Source of the DNA: Puffinus mauretanicus
Taxonomy: Eukaryota; Chordata; Aves; Procellariiformes; Procellariidae
Assembly: GCA_023333565.1 (NCBI GenBank)
Contig: JAJKFH010002311.1
Span: 558,001 to 622,000 of the forward strand
DNA length: 64,000 bases
Reading direction: 5' to 3'
Both the position numbers and the translations under genes were made by a program. Of the stretch, positions 1 through 9,666 are shown piece after piece (within the stretch, counting starts at the first letter, position 1; every line of letters begins with the position of its first letter). A model generated the notes under the pieces. The model was not told the origin of the DNA. It made no database searches and saw only the letters and a list, made by a program, of their open reading frames with translations.

Positions 1-544
1 ACAAATATCCAGTCTGCTTATTGCGGAAGAACATATAAAGCTTTCTGGAAGATTAAACACTATTACAATCATTAACTGTCTTACAAAAAACCTATTTAAA
101 ATTCTTGTATCCATTACTGTCTTTGGCAGATAAATAAGGAAAAAAATAAACAGACTATATTACAAAGCTTTCATTATCACAATCTACTGTATAAGGCCAA
201 ATAAAAATATGTTTCTTTGCACTAATGAAAGCACATCTCTAACATAGCCTTAATGACAGACAATATAAACACTCTACCGACGTTACTTCAGATGCCTCGT
301 TAGAAGACTGCGACTTCCGTACTCCTATTCCCCGAGCGGCACTCTTCCACGCAGAGCAAAGTGTATTTAGCAGTTGATTTGGCTTTATGTCCAGTGTCAC
401 CAGCGAGCCAGGGTTACGTTACGAGCCCGAAGCTGGACAATCGAGTTGCCACTCTGCTAGCGGTACTGTAAAACTGGGGGTCTGGGGCGTGGAACCAGTT
501 TAGGACACGAGGGGCAAATCACAGGGGGTACGAAACATTTCGGA

Positions 545-905
545 CATCCGAACCCCGGGCGGCGGGTGGCGAGCGGCGGGGCCGCCAGAGCCGGTGCCCG
601 TGCTCCCTCCGGCAGGCTGCGGCAGCGGGGGGCCCGGCTGGGCTGCACGGGCAGGAGCGGCGCAAGGGGTCCGGCTGCGCCGCCCGGACCGCCGCCCCGC
701 GACAGGCTTGGCCGTCGCGACAGGCGACGCGGCTGGGAGAGCGCCGCTGACCCCGAACTCGTCTGTCTCCTGCCGGGCGCCCGGCTCGCCGCAGCAGGCG
801 GGACGGTGGGCCTGGGCAGGAGCCGCGGACGGGGCAGGGGACGCAGCCGAGGCTCCCCAGCACGCCCCCCGCGACCGGCCCCCCGCGCCATGCCCGCGGG
901 TCTGC
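545..905. promoter_or_regulatory. Isolated GC/CpG-rich island in the ONECUT2 3' region
   Basis: An abrupt block of roughly 360 bp of CpG-rich sequence inside AT-rich surroundings. It contains several overlapping low-complexity reading frames, none recognisable as a protein. It could be an orphan CpG island, an antisense or alternative promoter, or GC-rich UTR. No TATA box or splice pattern is evident. Confidence 0.5.
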
Positions 906-1681
906 CATAAAGCCAAAGTAACTCCTGTTCCTGGGAAAAAACGCACAGTTGGCTCCGTTTTGAGCAAGATGTGTATTTTCAATGACTGACTTACGCGTCG
1001 AATTGGCCGGGAAAAAGCTGCTAGTTGGCCAAACTTTTCATCTAATAAAAATTTAATTTAACTGGAATTCAATTTGAGTCTGGGTTTAAAACACCGAGAG
1101 ATGAGAACTGATCGAAATATCGGTTCTTATCAGGACTTCATCGTATGAGGCAAAACTGTGCATGTTTTCACAGCTTAAATGTATACACGACTGCGCCACA
1201 ACTGCTAACAGGTAACAGGCCCCATGCATAAATAAATACCATCAAACCAAAAGACCTATTTTCAAATTCAAAAAAAGAAGTTGCCATTAAGAACCACGAT
1301 GCATCACACTGCTAAGGTTTTGCCTCATGCATAAAAATGGTAGCGCTGATTGGCAGTTGCTAATTATAATACTACACCGTCACACAGAACAATTAGCTGT
1401 TCAGACCAAGTAGCACAAATGTAGAAAATAATCTTTTTTTTCTTTTTTTTTCAACAGAGCAAATTAACACAGATTGTTTCTTCAGCAAAATATGAAACTG
1501 TAAACTTTGGGCTCATTCTGCAACTTTTCCCCAATCCTTAATAAACAAAAAAACCCGATGGGAAGAAAGACTGACGTACATTTTTAAGCGCACCTTTTCC
1601 GTCTATTACAAAAGCACAACCTAAAACGTATAAAGCTTTTTCTTTTTTAAATCACAGTTACCAAAAAGAAACAGTGAATAA

Positions 1682-1687
1682 TTTATT
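1682..1687 (-). terminator. Candidate poly(A) signal AATAAA (ONECUT2 sense)
   Basis: The plus strand reads TTTATT, giving AATAAA on the ONECUT2 sense strand about 7.7 kb after the stop codon. It lies in AT-rich sequence where chance hexamers are common, so its use is unproven. Confidence 0.25.
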
Positions 1688-1823
1688 ACATACGCTATAA
1701 TTACATTACTCTAAACAACTATTCTCTATGAGGTATATCTGAGAAAATTCGGTAAGGGATTGCACGGTCTGCGTTGCCAACATGCCCAGTTTTATATTAA
1801 AGCTTTGGAACCATGAAGAAATA

Positions 1824-2060
1824 GAGAAGGAAAAGGAGAGGAGAGGAGAAGGAGAAGGAGAAGGAGAAGGAGAAGGAGAAGGAGGAGGAGGAGGAGGAGA
1901 ACGAGAAGGAGGAGGAGGAGGAGAACAGGAGGAGGAGGAGGAGGAGGAGGAGGAGAAGGAGAAGGAGAAGGAGAAGGAGAAGGAGGAGGAGGAGGAGAAC
2001 GAGAACGAGAAGGAGAAGGAGGAGGAGGAGGAGGAGGAGGAGGAAAGGAGGCAGGAGAGG
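1824..2060. repeat. GGA/GAA polypurine tract
   Basis: About 235 bp of almost uninterrupted purine on the plus strand, built from GGAGAA and GGA units with a few C interruptions. On the ONECUT2 sense strand it is a CTTCTC/CTC polypyrimidine run. The long Glu-rich and Leu-rich reading frames here are artefacts of the repeat. Confidence 0.95.
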
Positions 2061-2063
2061 AGC

Positions 2064-2070
2064 CTTTGGT
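2064..2070 (-). promoter_or_regulatory. miR-9 seed match (7mer-m8)
   Basis: ACCAAAG on the ONECUT2 sense strand pairs with miR-9-5p positions 2-8. It sits just beside the polypurine tract. Confidence 0.45.
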
Positions 2071-2223
2071 ATTATTAGGAGTTTTGTTCTTTGCAGGGCT
2101 GCATTGCAAAGCACCACAGTACAAAAAGCCCACCAGGTACGATTCGGCGGCCCAGTTGAAGCTGAGGTATTCACAGGAAGAATTAAAAAAAGCACAGAGA
2201 GGTCTAGACTGGCAAAATCGTTG

Positions 2224-2243
2224 CTTTGGTTCAAGCAAGGCAC
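2224..2243 (-). promoter_or_regulatory. Adjacent miR-9 and miR-124 seed matches
   Basis: A miR-9 7mer-m8 match (ACCAAAG, 2224-2230) lies six bases from a miR-124 7mer-m8 match (GTGCCTT, 2237-2243), both on the ONECUT2 sense strand. Both microRNAs are neuronal. Confidence 0.45.
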
Positions 2244-2478
2244 TCGTCCCGTGGTAATGTCACACTTTGCAAGTGAAGCATGAGTCTGGTAAGAAACGCG
2301 ACTGCTGCAGAGGAGCCTGCCAGCTCTGGGGATTTCCTGCGCCCAGCCTGCCACCCGCCCGAGCTGTGCAGGGGGGGCGAGGGGCACGGCGGGAGGGGTT
2401 CACCTACCACAAGGACGGATCGTCTCCTCCACGCCCAGAAGGCATCCTGAGAATTATTATAGCTTCCTATTGAAGGAA

Positions 2479-2494
2479 TATATATATATATATA
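2479..2494. repeat. (TA)n microsatellite
   Basis: Eight TA dinucleotides in the ONECUT2 3' region. Confidence 0.9.
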
Positions 2495-3930
2495 TAGATA
2501 TAAAAAGCACACTTGGCAAGTCCCTATCTTTTCCAATACAGACTTAAACCCAAAAAGAAATACAAACCAAAAGGCAACATTTAATTAAAGCGGAGCTTTT
2601 GTGTTGAGCTGTTGGTTCTCTGCCTGTGAATCCCAAGGCATTGCTCAGGCAGATTCCTTAGGGGAAGGCTCAAGCCCCCGCCCCGGGACGCGGCTCGCCC
2701 GGGCTCTGCGCCGACGCGGGGTCTCCCCAACGCAGGAGATGCTGTCGGGGGTGAGTGTCGCCTGCCTTAATTGTCATTACATCAAGGCGTTTGCACCCAT
2801 GCGGGGCAGGTCCAGAGATTAAGAAACTGGCTTTTAAGCTCAGCCGAAAGTGCGTACCTGCGATCTGAACGAGGTTTTTTTCTCTTTCAAATTTACCTAC
2901 CAGCCAGTGCTCACCTTCTTCTTGTTTTCCTGCGGAACGGGCTCTGCTAATGGCAGGATTCGGGGGGCTCCTACAGAAAGGCTGAACTTGTGCCTGAAGC
3001 GGCCCGGGGGAGGCTGCGGGGGTACAGAGTGGCGGGAGAGCAAGCAGTGCCCAGCAGCGGATTCAGCGCATCAGAGCGTTCGGTTCAGTCGTACAAACAG
3101 GATAAAACAGGCTAAAAGAAACAAATGCTAAAGGGCACCACTAATTCCCCAAAGCCAACCAACCAACTTTTAAGTAATCACTTAGGAACGTGATACTAAT
3201 GGAGCTTAATGTAGCTTTGCTTCATTGCTAACTTGAGGAAAACAATTAATTGATTTTCATATGCAAACTGTGATTGCAAACAACAGCAGCAAACGGTGAG
3301 CAGGCGGGAGCAGCCTCTGTACCTGCTGGGCCCACCGGGCTCGCTCGAGACGCAGCGTGCGCCTGGGCCAGGGGGGCAAGGGGCAAGCCAAGGGGCTTGC
3401 TGCGTGGTGTCTAGATGGCCAAAATCAAGCAGAATCCCCCTCCCCGCCGGCTAGCTGCCACCAGCGGGCTCTGCTGGCGTGGGGGCCCCCAGACCAGCCC
3501 TTAGATTACGTTCAAGCACGGCATTGCTTGAAAAGAACACCTTCTAGCGCTAATTGCTGCCGCTGGTGCAAATGCACGCCCATAAATACTTCAGCAGGAC
3601 TTCTGCAGGTGGCAGCATGCAGATCCCTTTCCCCAAGGAATCGGCTGACGGACAAAGCCTGGGTTCCTCTCCAGGTCAACACAACTGCTCCATCCACCGG
3701 GATCTGGCGTGGGGAAGGACGTGAAATGGTTTCACGTCTCCAAACATTTTTGGCTGGCAGGAAGGCATAAGGGAAACACAGAAAATGTCGTCACCAGAAC
3801 TGGCAGCTTCCACAAGAAGTATTTCTTTGGGTATCTGGGTTGCAAGTGTACATTACTGTATGTAGGAGAGAACTATAGGTTGAAACTATAAAAGAGCACA
3901 AGCAAAATGCAGACCGCACAGAGAAAGAAA

Positions 3931-4004
3931 TCTTTGGTATCTTTGGTATCATCAACACGATTAAAATTACAAATGGAAAAAGTCAGTGAGGTAGCCTCTT
4001 TGGT
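3931..4004 (-). promoter_or_regulatory. microRNA site cluster: three miR-9 8-mers and one let-7 8-mer
   Basis: On the ONECUT2 sense strand, perfect miR-9 8-mers (ACCAAAGA) lie at 3931-3938, 3940-3947 and 3997-4004, and a perfect let-7 8-mer (CTACCTCA) at 3987-3994. The first two form a 9-bp tandem duplication. The let-7 match ends two bases from the third miR-9 match. Three further CCAAAGA matches without the eighth pairing base lie nearby or further 3' (3824-3830, 5171-5177, 6643-6649). The matches are seen directly; repression through them is inferred from ONECUT2 being a known miR-9 target. Confidence 0.7.
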
Positions 4005-4025
4005 TCTCACTAGAAATAGAAAGGT

Positions 4026-4072
4026 TTTTTCTTTTTTTCTTTTTTCCTTTTTTTTTCTTTTTTCTTTTTTTT
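4026..4072. repeat. T-rich low-complexity tract
   Basis: Runs of six to nine T separated by single C or CC, followed by a short ACACAC run. Confidence 0.9.
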
Positions 4073-4725
4073 TACACACACAGAAGTTCATTCTTGGAAG
4101 CAGCTAGTTTAAGGGTTTCTCTCTTTTTGCTTGGCATGTATTATTTTTCCCCCAGCTTAAGTTTTAAGACGCCACAAAGTTCAGGCAAAGTATCCCAGTG
4201 TCTTTTCTTTCCTATTGTTTCTGAATGCACAGTTTTAGGTTGAATATTCATTGCTTGTCCTCAAAATTCGCTCTGTTGTTCTCACAGAAAATCAGCTGTA
4301 GTGCTTTAAAGGTAATTCTAAATAAAAAATAAAAACTATACAAGCGCATCCTCAGATGATGAAGAATAAGTTAAATAAATAAGTTATATTATGAAGGCTT
4401 TATGTGCCATAATAAAAGTACGTCGCACTTTCTAATCAGATGGGAAGAGATTAACTTAAATAATTTAAACTTTGATATTTAAACAATTAAAATCAATTAA
4501 AAGAAGAAATTAAAACTAGACTCCTGTTTTGTGTAACTCGTTATTTTTCTCCCATCTGTAATGGAACCCGGCTGCTCTATGAAGCAATACTAACTTTTAA
4601 GTGTATTTACTAACATACACTTCGCATCTCTGATGCGCTACAACAGTAAAATGGATAAATAAGCAAAATTAATCCCAAATTAATTAATAAATCATTGAAT
4701 TAAATAATTACAAATAACTAACATT

Positions 4726-4784
4726 GGAGCCTGATCCCGCAGTCTGTATTCAGGCAAAACTCCCATTGAATTTTAAAGCTAAAA
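4726..4784 (-). repeat. Old amniote interspersed repeat fragment
   Basis: Read on the minus strand it gives ...TTCAATGGGAGTTTTGCCTGA... followed by ...GCGGGATCAGGCTCC. I recognise this as an old interspersed repeat seen many times in bird, turtle and crocodile genomes. I cannot assign a library name. The same core occurs twice, inverted, near 42332-42428. Confidence 0.55.
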
Positions 4785-7521
4785 TGAAACTCAATGTCAT
4801 TTAGACTGAACAGAGATTTCGGGACCTACTCTAAGACTAAATTAAATAAATTACATTATTGATAGATAATATATGGGGGTAAAACCCACCAGTGTCTGGA
4901 AAAAAAACCCAAACATTTTAAGCTTTGCCTTTCTAAAAAATTTAAACAATAAAAATTCCCCTTAATAAATATAAAGGAGGCCAAGTATAAAGTTTCCCCA
5001 TGCCTTAAAAATACTTAAGTATTGTGACAAGCAAGAAAAACATTGGTTTTTGTCCGAAGCTAGCACACCCTTTGCAATACCATGTCGTTACCGTGTCTTG
5101 CTTTGGAAGAGGAGATCCCTATTCCCTTATGCAGGTTTGAGCGTGGTTTGCTGGTTTAGTCCTTCTCAGGTCTTTGGATTCAGCTTTAGGTAAGAGAGAT
5201 CCAGAATAAAGCTATTCAACCGAAGTCATCAAGCACATTCTTTTTCCTTCACGGATGATTAAACAATATCCAAGGTTTCTTGAAAGTTGAATTCATCTTG
5301 GATGTGCCCATGGTAGTAACTCCAAGTACACGGTACGGAAGATGCTGGGATACTATCTGTACATACTAGTCTTTCGTATCAGAATAAATAAAAGGAACAA
5401 GTTACATTACACGGCTCTATAGGTTCATAAATATATGGTATATAAACGTAACATATCTATTTGAGTTGGTTTTAGTATGGGCAGAATATAGCATGTATTC
5501 TGCTCATACCTGTACATACAAATATATCTACCCACAGTATATGCTATCGACACTCCTCTTCTGAGATAGCTGCTACATAAAAGCCTACAAAAGTTGACAA
5601 TGAAATGGAAGACGTAACGTAGGGCCATGAAAGATGCAGGGATAAAAAATGCAGCAGTATTTTCAGATGTTCAGATGAAAACGATTTTTGTCAAATACGA
5701 AGGAAACATGGGTGTTGATATATTTGCAATCCCCAGCACAGAGAAGCCTCACGCGTTTTGCTAAACAAATGGTGCAGCGCGGGCAGCAATAGGCTCAGTA
5801 CTACTCAGTCCATGTAATTATATTCTTCCCAGTGTGAGATTGCAGATCAACATTTGAAAGATCGAGGCAAGAACTTAAGCCATAATATTGCATAACAAGA
5901 ACTTCCACAATTTGGACAAAATTAATGATTTCATTGAATATACATATTTTTGCAATTCAGTAGTTGATCTGGACTTACTTCGTTACGGCTATTGGGATGA
6001 ACCCCGAACAGACACCAAAAGCCCAGGTCTGCGCTCGCAGACTTCACGAGAAGCCCAGGGCAGGCTCCTCGCTGCCCCTAGGGTCGGCAGTACGCGGAGG
6101 CAAAACCGCCAGTCTGTGGATGTCCCTAACGCGAAGCGTCCCACGTGCCCATCTCTGCGGTGGGACGCCGACTGCCAAGCGCAGGCCTTAGAGGACGCCG
6201 GGCACTCTCCTCGCCCGAGATGCCCTTCTGTGCCTCGCGGCGGCAGCGGGGGGGAGGCAAGGGGCGGCAGGCTGGGTTTCGCTGGTGGTGCGCCATCTCC
6301 TCCAGCGGGTGCAAGGGCACTATGGCATGGAGCATGAGAAAAGCGACGAAACCCAGCATCGCCTGACACTGCTGCAGATTGCGGGAGGACACTTTCAGAA
6401 TGAGACTTTTCCCGTGAGGGCAATGCCACGTTCAAAATGCACATGGAGAGGCTGGTTTGAGTGGACCCTCTTGGATGGGAATGAAGGTGAAACTTCAACA
6501 TGACCAAACCACCTCAGCTGGGCCCTGCTCTACAGCGTGCTGGCTCAGAACTTCTCACTCAAATACCCGGAGGCATCGGTACGCGTCAGCCCAGACCTGA
6601 ACCATTTTTTGGCAGCTTCATTTCATGTCTGACTGCGGGGCTTCTTTGGATCATTTTCAAATCGTGCACGATCTGTCTGGAAATCTATGCTGAAGGATGG
6701 TTTGATTCCCAGAGCTGGTATGTGCTGTCAGTTTAGCTGTGAGGATCCTGAATTTACTTTTCAGAAACCTTTCCTGTCCTGAGCAGACAAGGCTTTTTGA
6801 TTTTCTTTCTTTTTTTAAGTGTAAGCATTGGAAAATGACTGCAGCAGTTTTGCAAAGTAGTTAAGAAGCAGCCCTCACTTAAAGGTAGAGATGGAGCAAA
6901 ATGGTACCACTGCGCTCCAGCTCTGCAGATAAATTTGGACCTAGGTCTGTGTGATGATTTGGATCATCATGACTCTGATCAACCAACATAATATGTCTAA
7001 TATGTCAAAACAAACTACTGAACTGCCACATGAACTGCTGAAACCTCAATTCCGGTTCAGATCGGGATCTGATCTCGGTGAGCCAGGCTGTGGCAGTGCT
7101 TAGCACTTACAATGACATAAATCAGTACATATATATTGCAAGTTTTATCCCTGGGGAAGAGAAAGAAGGGTGTAGGTTGCTCGACCGATTTCACATACAG
7201 AAGGATGGCTGTTCAAAGCTCTAGACATACAGGAGACCAACTCTACCTGACAAAAAAAGTCATACCCAACCGACACGTTTTTCCCACGTGGCTCTGGAGA
7301 GAGGAGACATACCAGCGTAGTATCCCAACATCTTGTACTTGAAGTCCATGCAGCTCTTGGAGAGATCCCGTGTGGGGCAGCAACAGGAAAAACATAAATA
7401 AACCCACCTTGGTTGCTCAAAGAAACAGAAGTGATTACCTGTACAGAGATCAATGGTGCTATATGCATTTAGTCGTGCAAGAGGAGACAATGAGCTGAAA
7501 CAAAAGTAGTGAGAATCCTCA

Positions 7522-7529
7522 TCTTTGGT
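7522..7529 (-). promoter_or_regulatory. miR-9 8-mer seed match
   Basis: ACCAAAGA on the ONECUT2 sense strand, about 1.85 kb after the stop codon. Confidence 0.6.
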
Positions 7530-7776
7530 ATTGTAGCTGTTGAGGTTTTGGTTGCTCTGTTCCTTGTTCTTTTGAAAAAACTGCATAGGCACAAATTAAA
7601 GACAATCTTCAACTTTAAGATGACTGAGTTGTCAAATGAAGCAGCAATCGTACTGGCTTTGCTTTGTTCTCGTTCTTGTCAACCCTTTCTTTGAGATCTG
7701 CTTCCTAAAATGTCCAAGATGTCTGTCAAAACACAGTGTGTTACTCGTTTGCTTCCTGACGTGCTTCCTTGTTTTT

Positions 7777-7788
7777 TTTATTTTTATT
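7777..7788 (-). terminator. Candidate proximal poly(A) signals (two tandem AATAAA)
   Basis: The ONECUT2 sense strand carries two consecutive AATAAA hexamers about 1.6 kb after the stop. If used, they give a short UTR isoform that keeps the 7841 and 8248 miR-9 matches but loses most others. Use is unproven. Confidence 0.3.
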
Positions 7789-7840
7789 TTATCTTTAAAT
7801 GGAACAGTTTGTTGCAGAAGAAGTAGGTGCAGAAAACGTT

Positions 7841-7848
7841 TCTTTGGT
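7841..7848 (-). promoter_or_regulatory. miR-9 8-mer seed match
   Basis: ACCAAAGA on the ONECUT2 sense strand, between the candidate proximal poly(A) signals and the GC island at 7890. Confidence 0.6.
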
Positions 7849-7889
7849 TTCGATTAAGTAGTACATAAAAAAAGTCTCAAGTGTCTCTA

Positions 7890-8160
7890 AAGAACCACGA
7901 CCGCGCTTGGCTTGCCGCCGGGGCCTCGGCCGGCGCTCCAGGAGGGGCCGTTCACTGGGAAGCGCGCGCATCGAGCGGCCGCGGCCGTGTCGGCGGCGCG
8001 GGTCGGGGCTGCGAGCCGCAGGCGGGGCCGCGGCGTCGGTGCGGCTGCGGGCGCGGCGGCTGCGGCCGGGGCTCCGCTGACATCGGCTGCCAGCGCTGCC
8101 TGCCCGCTCCGCTGCGCGGCAGCCGCCGGAGGTGGAGAGAGGGCTTGGAGTTTGTGAGGC
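7890..8160. promoter_or_regulatory. Second isolated GC/CpG-rich island in the ONECUT2 3' region
   Basis: About 270 bp of dense CpG with sharp edges between AT-rich blocks; miR-9 matches flank it on both sides (7841 and 8248). It has several overlapping Ala/Arg-rich reading frames and no recognisable protein. It may be an orphan CpG island or simply GC-rich UTR. Confidence 0.5.
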
Positions 8161-8247
8161 TTCCCCATCGCCAAACAGCCACCGCACCAGCGATGACGGA
8201 AGGAAAATGGCAAGTTATAAACATCTTTGGCTTGCAGTAATCCTGTC

Positions 8248-8255
8248 TCTTTGGT
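8248..8255 (-). promoter_or_regulatory. miR-9 8-mer seed match
   Basis: ACCAAAGA on the ONECUT2 sense strand, about 1.1 kb after the stop. A CCAAAGA match lies 18 bases further 3' in the transcript (8224-8230). Confidence 0.6.
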
Positions 8256-8754
8256 GTGCTGTGTTCCCGCCAGCTTGGGTAACTGGTGGATAAAAGGAAC
8301 TTAGGGATGCAATAGATCTAGATGGCGTATTGAAGCCATATGCGGCACATCTAAAACGGTCAGTGGCATCTGAAGGGCTTGTTTCTGGTTTTTTCCTGCT
8401 TGAAAGTACCATAAAATACCGAAAAAATGAACAAACATACATTGAACGCTAAATATGTTTCAGTAACAAGGACGTTGTCGAGGAGAAACTAGATTCCTGG
8501 TAACTATTAATGACCTAAAAAAATCTAGATCTTTCAAAACGTTGTGTTTGCTCCATGTACTGTAGCAGTTAAATTGACCTCCTGAGTGTGCATCTGCATT
8601 AGGTACAAACACAGAACTTGTGACAAACTGCAAACTGTGCTTGAGGCTCGTGTGGTCACAGAGGTGTTCCCTACCGACTTTGGAAGTCAGACTGCATCTC
8701 GAAACGATCGCTGCAGTGAGTCCAGGGTCGTACCTATTTCTATAGCTACTGGCT

Positions 8755-8762
8755 TTGTGCTT
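8755..8762 (-). promoter_or_regulatory. miR-218 8-mer seed match
   Basis: AAGCACAA on the ONECUT2 sense strand matches miR-218-5p positions 2-8 with A opposite position 1. Confidence 0.4.
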
Positions 8763-9279
8763 GATACTTTGAGCTCAAGTGAACTGAATTTTTCTGATCC
8801 AAGATCAAGCTATACTCGCTGATTAAATTAACAAACTAAAAAAAAAGCAAACAAAAACTTAATTTTGATCTTTTTTTCCCTAAAACACTTAACAAAACCA
8901 TGCCTGAGTTTTAAAAACAGGTTCTCGGATTCTTTAGCGTCTACGTGTCAGACTTTGTGCTCCGTTCCCGCGTGGCTGCGCCACGGTGGCGAGCTTTGGT
9001 GCAGGGCGGTGTGGCCAGCACCGGCGCCCTGCCGGCAAACGCTGGGCACGGGCAGGCTGCCCAGGCTCGCAGCGGCACCCCCGCCGGCCGGGGCTCTTTG
9101 GGGCTCAGGAGAAACTTGCCTCACGAACGACTCCCCGACGTTTCAGACCTGCTTCGCCTGTCCTGAGCATAGTATTGTATAGAAAGAGGTTAATTTTTAA
9201 CTTGCGCCTGCTAAGACTGACTAAAAGCCGTAAGAAGTGTCCTCTGTTACAGCTGGGCTGGGGTTCGTTTCCAGGAGGA

Positions 9280-9287
9280 TTGTGCTT
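9280..9287 (-). promoter_or_regulatory. miR-218 8-mer seed match near the stop codon
   Basis: A second AAGCACAA, only about 93 nt after the ONECUT2 stop, so it would be in every 3' UTR isoform. Confidence 0.45.
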
Positions 9288-9379
9288 TAAGTCACCAGTG
9301 AAGGGCCCCGCTGCGAAGCCGCTCTCTCCGCCCCGCCGCGCCGTGCCGCGCCGCACTGCGCCGCGCCGGCCGCTCCCCC

Positions 9380-9666
9380 TCACGCTTTGGTACAGGTGCT
9401 GGGGGCCGAGGAGGAGCCCCCGGAGCTCAGGTCGTCCTGCCACTTCTCCAGGCTGCGCCGGCGGGCGTTCATGAAGAAGTTGCTGACGGTGGTGAGCTCC
9501 AGGCCCAGCTGCTGGGAGATGGTGATCTGCATTTCTTTGGAGGGGCGCTTGTTCTCCTTGAAGATGGCGAAAAGCGTTCTGCGCTGGAGGTCCGTGAAAA
9601 CCAGGCGAGATTTCTTCTGGGAGTTGTTCCGCTCTTTGTTCGGCTCTTGCTCTTTGCGTTTGCAGG
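9380..9666 (-). CDS. ONECUT2: ONECUT2 coding exon 2 (homeodomain and C-terminus)
   Basis: Second and last coding exon. It begins after a pyrimidine-rich CCCCAG acceptor; its first two bases complete Ala387, followed by CKRKEQEPNKERNN. The divergent ONECUT homeodomain covers about residues 403-462, with the recognition-helix motif SNFFMNARRR (Phe at homeodomain position 48 and Met at 50, the family signature). The protein ends in the conserved tail STCTKA and a TGA at 9382-9380. Sequence is nearly identical to vertebrate ONECUT2 (FTDLQRR, EMQITISQQLGLELTTVSNF), which separates it from ONECUT1 (FTDVQRR, ELQITISQQLGLELSTVSNF). Cut domain and homeodomain together bind the ATTGATTT-type core. The two exons join in frame (1159 + 287 = 1446 nt, 482 codons with the stop), so the gene is intact. 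Confidence 0.98.

Larger units (their letters stand above)
1..9379 (-). other. ONECUT2: Probable long ONECUT2 3' UTR (continues past the window edge)
   Basis: About 9.4 kb directly 3' of the ONECUT2 stop, mostly AT-rich, with no second gene recognised on either strand. Human ONECUT2 is known for an exceptionally long 3' UTR (over 10 kb), so much or all of this block may be UTR. Independent support is the concentration of sense-strand microRNA seed matches: miR-9 8-mers at 3931, 3940, 3997, 7522, 7841 and 8248. Candidate sense-strand poly(A) signals lie at 7777-7788 and 1682-1687. Two short GC-rich islands interrupt it (545-905, 7890-8160). How far the transcript runs in this species cannot be seen. 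Confidence 0.65.

Noticed and set aside
1792..2387. Long Glu-rich and Leu-rich reading frames over the purine tract
   Set aside because: They arise purely from the GGA/GAA repeat; no complexity or homology.
9380..9666. Assignment to ONECUT1 or ONECUT3
   Set aside because: Homeodomain residues (FTDLQRR, EMQITIS, TTVSNFF) and the MNPE N-terminus fit ONECUT2, and the ST8SIA3 neighbour agrees.
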